Part shown: in pieces, positions 60,456-64,000 of the stretch | Layout of the letters: each line of letters opens with the position of its first letter | Numbering within the stretch: position 1 is the stretch's first letter | Assembly (NCBI RefSeq): GCF_001746295.1 | Contig: NZ_MJAH01000028.1 | Location: 1-64,000 of the forward strand | DNA: 64,000 nucleotides | Origin: Streptomyces sp. LUP47B | GTDB lineage: Bacteria > Actinomycetota > Actinomycetes > Streptomycetales > Streptomycetaceae | Direction: 5' to 3' | The notes under the pieces: generated by a model | The model's input: the letters and a program-made list of their open reading frames with translations, nothing else | The model's database searches: none | Told to the model about the DNA's origin: nothing | Translations under genes and position numbers: made by a program

Positions 60456-60773
60456 GTGGCGCAGAAGGTCGTGGTCACTCTCTTTGACGACATCGACGGC
60501 TCGGAAGCGGCGGAAACGATCGCCTTCGGACTCGACGGCAAGTCGTACGAGATCGACCTGAATCAAGCCAATGCCAAGAAACTGCGTAAGGCACTCGAGC
60601 CCTACGTGGAGGCCGGCCGCAAGCGGTCCCGGTCCGGCAAGGCGTACCGGCAGACCGAGGTCGCTCCCGACCCGGCGGCGGTCCGGGCCTGGGCCCAGGC
60701 CAACAAGATGGACGTCCCCGCCCGCGGACGGATCCCCAAGAAGGTCTACGAGGCGTTCGCCGAGGCCCAGTAG
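60456..60773 (+). CDS. lsrL: Lsr2-family nucleoid protein (LsrL-type paralogue)
   Basis: 105 aa from GTG 60456, with AAGGGA about nine bases upstream. N-terminal dimerisation domain AQKVVVTLFDDIDGSEAAET, basic linker, and C-terminal DNA-binding domain with the AT-minor-groove RGR motif (PARGRIPKKVYEAF). Lsr2 proteins silence AT-rich, often acquired, DNA. The position beside purS matches what I recall of S. coelicolor lsrL (SCO4076), the second Lsr2 homologue. Confidence 0.9.
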   Translation: MAQKVVVTLFDDIDGSEAAETIAFGLDGKSYEIDLNQANAKKLRKALEPYVEAGRKRSRSGKAYRQTEVAPDPAAVRAWAQANKMDVPARGRIPKKVYEAFAEAQ

Positions 60774-60815
60774 GGCCGGTCGACACCGGGTCACCCGCCC
60801 CTCGGACCAACCGAC

Positions 60816-60846
60816 TTGCGTTGCACCCCACCTGGTCAGCTAGAGT
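60816..60846 (+). promoter_or_regulatory. Candidate promoter of tRNA-Gly (UCC)
   Basis: TTGCGT (60816-60821) and TAGAGT (60841-60846), spaced 19 bases, 51 bases before the tRNA. The spacing is slightly long for a vegetative promoter. Confidence 0.4.
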
Positions 60847-60897
60847 TTGGAGCACGCCGAGGGGCGAGGCCGAAAAAGCCCAGCTCACGGAGTACAC

Positions 60898-60969
60898 GCG
60901 GGTGTAGTTCAGTAGTAGAACATCCCCCTTCCAGGGGGAAGGCGCAGTGTGCAATTCCTGTCACCCGCT
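60898..60969 (+). tRNA. tRNA-Gly (UCC)
   Basis: 72 nt, GCGGGTGTAGTTCAG at the 5' end, anticodon loop CTTCCAG (TCC), acceptor CACCCGCT. Confidence 0.92.
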
Positions 60970-61049
60970 CTGCATCGCCGTCCGGACCACTCTGGTGGAT
61001 CGGGTAGGATGATGCTCGCGCCGATCGGTGAGAGCCGGTCGGAGGCAAT

Positions 61050-61122
61050 GCGGACGTAGCTCAGTTGGTAGAGCGCAACCTTGCCAAGGTTGAGGTCGCC
61101 AGTTCGAACCTGGTCGTCCGCT
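61050..61122 (+). tRNA. tRNA-Gly (GCC)
   Basis: 73 nt, GCGGACGTAGCTCAGTTGG at the 5' end, anticodon loop TTGCCAA (GCC), acceptor CGTCCGCT. A TAGGAT box at 61005-61010 may be its -10 element. Confidence 0.93.
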
Positions 61123-61130
61123 CCATGAAG

Positions 61131-61163
61131 AAGACCCCGGTCATCGCGACCGGGGTCTTTTTT
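61131..61163 (+). terminator. Rho-independent terminator after tRNA-Gly (GCC)
   Basis: AAGACCCCGGTC (61131-61142), loop ATCGC, GACCGGGGTCTT (61148-61159) followed by TTTT. Confidence 0.9.
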
Positions 61164-61263
61164 CATGTCCGGTTTCATGTCCGGTGCACCGTCTGACATT
61201 TGTCATACGGAGTGGTGACAGCGCGCACTGCTGTCGCATCCGGTCCGCCGGGACGCTGGCTTC

Positions 61264-62202
61264 ATGAACACCGACGAACACGAACACGTGATTGAGGTCA
61301 CCGACCTGCGGCGTGTGTACGGGGGCGGGTTCGAGGCCGTGCGCGGGATCAGCTTCGCCGTGGACAGCGGAGAGGTCTTCGCCCTGCTCGGCACCAACGG
61401 CGCCGGCAAGACCTCCACCGTCGAACTCCTCGAGGGGCTCGCCCGGCCGACCGACGGGCGGATCCGGGTCCTCGGCCATGATCCGTACGCCGAGCGGGCC
61501 GCCGTACGCCCGCGCACCGGGGTGATGCTCCAGGAGGGCGGCTTCCCGTCCGAGCTGACCGTCGACGAGACCGCGCGGATGTGGGCGGGCTGCGTCAGCG
61601 GCGCCCGGCCGCCGCTGGAGGTGCTGGAACTCGTCGGGCTCGCACGGCGGACCGGCGTACGCGTCAAGCAGTTGTCCGGGGGCGAGCGGCGGCGCCTCGA
61701 CCTGGCGCTCGCCCTGCTCGGCGACCCCGAGGTGCTGTTCCTCGACGAGCCGACGACCGGCCTCGACGCCGAAGGGCGCAGGGACACCTGGGAGTTGGTG
61801 CGGGCGCTGCGGGACAGGGGGACGACCGTGCTGCTCACCACCCACTACCTGGAGGAGGCCGAGGATCTCGCCGACCGGCTGGCGATCCTCCACGAGGGAC
61901 GGATCGCGGTCACGGGCACACCTGCCGAGGTGACCGCCGCGCAGCCGGCGCGGATCTCGTTCGAGCTGCCGGAGGGGTACTTCGTGGGGGATCTGCCACC
62001 GCTGGGGGAGCTGGGGGTGAGCGGGCACGAGCTCGACGGCAGCGTCGTACGGCTGCGGACGCGGGAGTTGCAGCGCACGGCCACCGGACTGCTGGTGTGG
62101 GCCGAGCGGGCCGGGGTCGAACTGCGGCGGCTCGATGTGCGGTCGGCCTCGCTGGAGGAGGCGTTCCTGGGGATAGCGGCGCGCGAGGAGGTCTCAGCAT
62201 GA
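61264..62202 (+). CDS. ABC transporter ATP-binding protein
   Basis: 312 aa, ATG 61264. Walker A GTNGAGKTS, signature QLSGGERRRLDLA, Walker B EVLFLDEPTTGLD and H-loop TTHYLEEAE. DrrA/CcmA-type exporter ATPase with a C-terminal ~80-residue extension. Its stop overlaps the permease start (ATGA). Pairs with the following permease; a histidine kinase follows, a common arrangement for drug or peptide exporters. Confidence 0.94.
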   Translation: MNTDEHEHVIEVTDLRRVYGGGFEAVRGISFAVDSGEVFALLGTNGAGKTSTVELLEGLARPTDGRIRVLGHDPYAERAAVRPRTGVMLQEGGFPSELTVDETARMWAGCVSGARPPLEVLELVGLARRTGVRVKQLSGGERRRLDLALALLGDPEVLFLDEPTTGLDAEGRRDTWELVRALRDRGTTVLLTTHYLEEAEDLADRLAILHEGRIAVTGTPAEVTAAQPARISFELPEGYFVGDLPPLGELGVSGHELDGSVVRLRTRELQRTATGLLVWAERAGVELRRLDVRSASLEEAFLGIAAREEVSA

Positions 62203-62978
62203 GCATGAGCACGGTCACCACTCCGGTGAGCAGGCTGGGCGCCCTCGCCCGCGCCGAGTTCACGCTGCTCGGACGCAGCAGGGCCACGCTCGTCGCGGCC
62301 GTACTGGTGCCGCTCGCGCTGCCGTTCAGCCTGCGGTCCGTCGTGGAGGACATGGACGTCGAGGAGGCCGGGCTGAGCGTCGGCCTGGTCCTGCTGCCGG
62401 CCGCGGTCGGCTTCGCCCTGCTCTTCGGTGTCTACGGCGCCCTCGTCGGGATCTACACCTCCCGGCGCGAGGAACTGGTGCTGAAGCGGCTGCGCACCGG
62501 GGAGCTGCGGGACGCCGAGATCCTCTGCGGCACCGCGCTGCCGATCGGCGCGACCGGGCTCACGCAGTCCCTGGTGCTGGTCGCCGCGAGCACGGCTCTG
62601 CTCGACGTGCCCGCGCCGCACGCGCCCCATCTCGTCGTGCTGGGGCTGCTGCTGGGGCTGGTGATGTGCGCCGCGCTCGCGGCCGTGACGGCGGCCGTGA
62701 CCCGGACCGTGGAGAGCGCGCAGGTCACCACGCTGCCGTTCGTGCTGATCTCGATGACCCTCTCGGGCGTCACCGTCCCCCTCGAACTGCTGCCCGACAG
62801 GTTCGCGTCGGTGTGCGAACTCCTGCCCCTGTCGCCCGTGATCACCCTGGTCCGCGGCGGCTGGTCGGGCACGCTCTCCGCCTACGAGGCCCTGGGCGCC
62901 ATCGCGACCGCGGTGGCCTGGACGGTGCTGGCCGTGTTTGCTGTACAGCGGTGGTTCCGGTGGGAGCCGAGGCGCTGA
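62199..62978 (+). CDS. ABC-2 type transporter permease
   Basis: 259 aa from ATG 62199 (alternative ATG at 62205). Six hydrophobic segments; the order fits ABC-2 exporters (LVAAVLVPLALPFSL, LPAAVGFALLFGVYGALVGI, LVVLGLLLGLVMCAALAAV, VLISMTLSGVTVPLELLPD, AIATAVAWTVLAVFAV). Together with the ATPase it forms a probable efflux pump; substrate unknown. Confidence 0.9.
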   Translation: MSMSTVTTPVSRLGALARAEFTLLGRSRATLVAAVLVPLALPFSLRSVVEDMDVEEAGLSVGLVLLPAAVGFALLFGVYGALVGIYTSRREELVLKRLRTGELRDAEILCGTALPIGATGLTQSLVLVAASTALLDVPAPHAPHLVVLGLLLGLVMCAALAAVTAAVTRTVESAQVTTLPFVLISMTLSGVTVPLELLPDRFASVCELLPLSPVITLVRGGWSGTLSAYEALGAIATAVAWTVLAVFAVQRWFRWEPRR

Positions 62979-62992
62979 CGTACGGGGAGAGC

Positions 62993-64000
62993 ATGCGCGA
63001 GGCAGGGGGCTGGTGGCGGCGGAAGAGCACGCCGGCGAAGGTGGAGACGTACACGCGCTGGTCGTTCCACTTCTTCGCGCTGATCTACGTCGCCTCGGTC
63101 GGCCTGCCGGTCTTCGGGGAGGTGACGGGGCAGCTCGCGGTCTGGCTGGTGCTGCTGGTGTGCGCGCACGCCGTGGTGTGTGCGGTGACCGCGTCGCGGG
63201 CGCTCGACTGGACGCGGGGGCGGCGCGAACAGCCGGTGCGGATGCTGTGGGTGCTCGGGGCGGTCACTCTCGCCATATCCGTGGCGGTGATCGGCATCGC
63301 CGAGCGTGGTCCGGACGACGACGGTCTCGACATGGCGGCGGGCGCGGTCTTCGTGGGCGTGCTGACCTTCGCGGCCGGTATCGGCGCGCTCGGCGTCCGC
63401 AGGCGACGGCGTGTGCTCGCACTCGTGGGCGGCTTCTCCGCGGGCGCCGCGCTCGGCGGCTTTCCGCTGGGTTACGCCGTCCCGGAGTCGCTGGTCACCG
63501 GGATAGTGGTGCTGATCGCCGCCGGATTCCTCGCCTTCACCTCCGTCTTCTCCGTCTGGCTCCTGAACGCCGTCTACGAACTCGACACGGCCCGCGAGAC
63601 CCGCGCCCGACTCGCCGTCGCCGAGGAACGGCTGCGGTTCGGGCGGGACCTGCACGACGTGATGGGGCGAAACCTCGCCGTGATCGCGCTGAAGAGCGAA
63701 CTGGCCGTACAGCTGGCGCGTCGGGGACGGGCCGAGGCCGTGGACCAGATGACCGAGGTGCAGCGGATCGCGCACGAGACACAGCGCGAGGTGCGGGATG
63801 TCGTACGGGGATACCGGGAGGCCGATCTCGGGATGGAACTCACGGGAGCGCAAGGTGTGTTGACCGCCGCGGGCATCACCTGCACGGTCACCGGGGAGCC
63901 GAACGGGCTGCCCGCCGAGGTGCAGTCGGCGCTCGGCTGGGTGGTGCGGGAGGCCACCACGAACGTCCTGCGGCACGGGGACGCCAAGCTGTGCGTGGTG
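62993..64000 (+). CDS. Sensor histidine kinase, 3' end outside window
   Basis: 336 residues visible from ATG 62993 (GGGGAG just upstream); GTG 62960, inside the permease gene, is an alternative. Several membrane helices in the first ~200 residues (WSFHFFALIYVASVG, LAVWLVLLVCAHAVV, AAGAVFVGVLTFAAGIGAL), then the HisKA_3 box RLRFGRDLHDVMGRNLAVIA with the phospho-acceptor His, and the beginning of HATPase (VVREATTNVLRHGDAKLCVV) where the window ends. It overlaps or abuts the ABC permease gene, so it probably controls that exporter together with a response regulator beyond the edge. Confidence 0.85.
   Translation, partial: MREAGGWWRRKSTPAKVETYTRWSFHFFALIYVASVGLPVFGEVTGQLAVWLVLLVCAHAVVCAVTASRALDWTRGRREQPVRMLWVLGAVTLAISVAVIGIAERGPDDDGLDMAAGAVFVGVLTFAAGIGALGVRRRRRVLALVGGFSAGAALGGFPLGYAVPESLVTGIVVLIAAGFLAFTSVFSVWLLNAVYELDTARETRARLAVAEERLRFGRDLHDVMGRNLAVIALKSELAVQLARRGRAEAVDQMTEVQRIAHETQREVRDVVRGYREADLGMELTGAQGVLTAAGITCTVTGEPNGLPAEVQSALGWVVREATTNVLRHGDAKLCVV

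Overview
This window is high-GC actinobacterial DNA, almost certainly from a Streptomyces chromosome core. The gene order bldC, valine dehydrogenase, DUF3073, purM-purF, purL-purQ-purS and an Lsr2-type gene, together with an AfsR-like regulator, the orf1590-type sporulation gene and trmB, matches what I recall of the S. coelicolor chromosome around bldC (SCO4091). GTG and TTG starts, overlapping GTGA/ATGA junctions and a lipoprotein with a classic lipobox fit that assignment. I worked from the sequence alone, with no database search.

Layout. 1-13.8 kb: end of an NPCBM-domain protein, a giant AfsR/SARP-type regulator, an asparagine-synthetase-like protein, the sporulation regulator, an L-2-hydroxyglutarate oxidase-like flavoprotein, TrmB, a PrsW-type membrane protease and an aldo/keto reductase. 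13.8-17.7 kb: an M23 cell-wall peptidase behind a ydaO (cyclic di-AMP) riboswitch, initiator tRNA, and a NarL-type two-component pair. 17.7-20.2 kb: a riboflavin-type module (RibA, MarR regulator, and a reductase-deaminase protein whose domains are in reverse RibD order) with three matching inverted-repeat operators. 20.4-23.7 kb: a cold-response cluster (two CspA-like proteins, a DEAD-box helicase, a CBS protein, an unknown) containing a 209-bp MITE-like element whose end coincides with the helicase stop codon.

23.8-30.8 kb is the accessory region. It holds an XRE/DUF5753 regulator with a DUF6879 protein, a divergent cassette of small Cys-rich proteins plus a SAM methyltransferase (one member frameshifted), a decayed IS5-type transposase, a small membrane protein divergent from a 610-aa protein whose C-terminal half is a NaeI-like nuclease domain, a truncated nucleosidase-like fragment and then tRNA-Lys. 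This is the stretch most likely to hold an undescribed system, probably defence-related.

31-43 kb: an amino-acid permease, two tandem secreted FG-GAP/VCBS proteins, a large DEAD-box helicase with a repetitive basic tail, a lipoprotein, a small metallopeptidase and a membrane metallophosphoesterase. 43.2-48.5 kb: tRNA Glu-Asp-Phe, hrpA, a second tRNA-Asp with a duplicated 3' end, and a small conserved protein. 48.9-60.8 kb: bldC, an unknown, vdh, DUF3073, the purine genes, and an Lsr2 paralogue (lsrL). 60.9-64 kb: two tRNA-Gly genes, an ABC exporter and the N-terminal part of a histidine kinase cut by the window edge.
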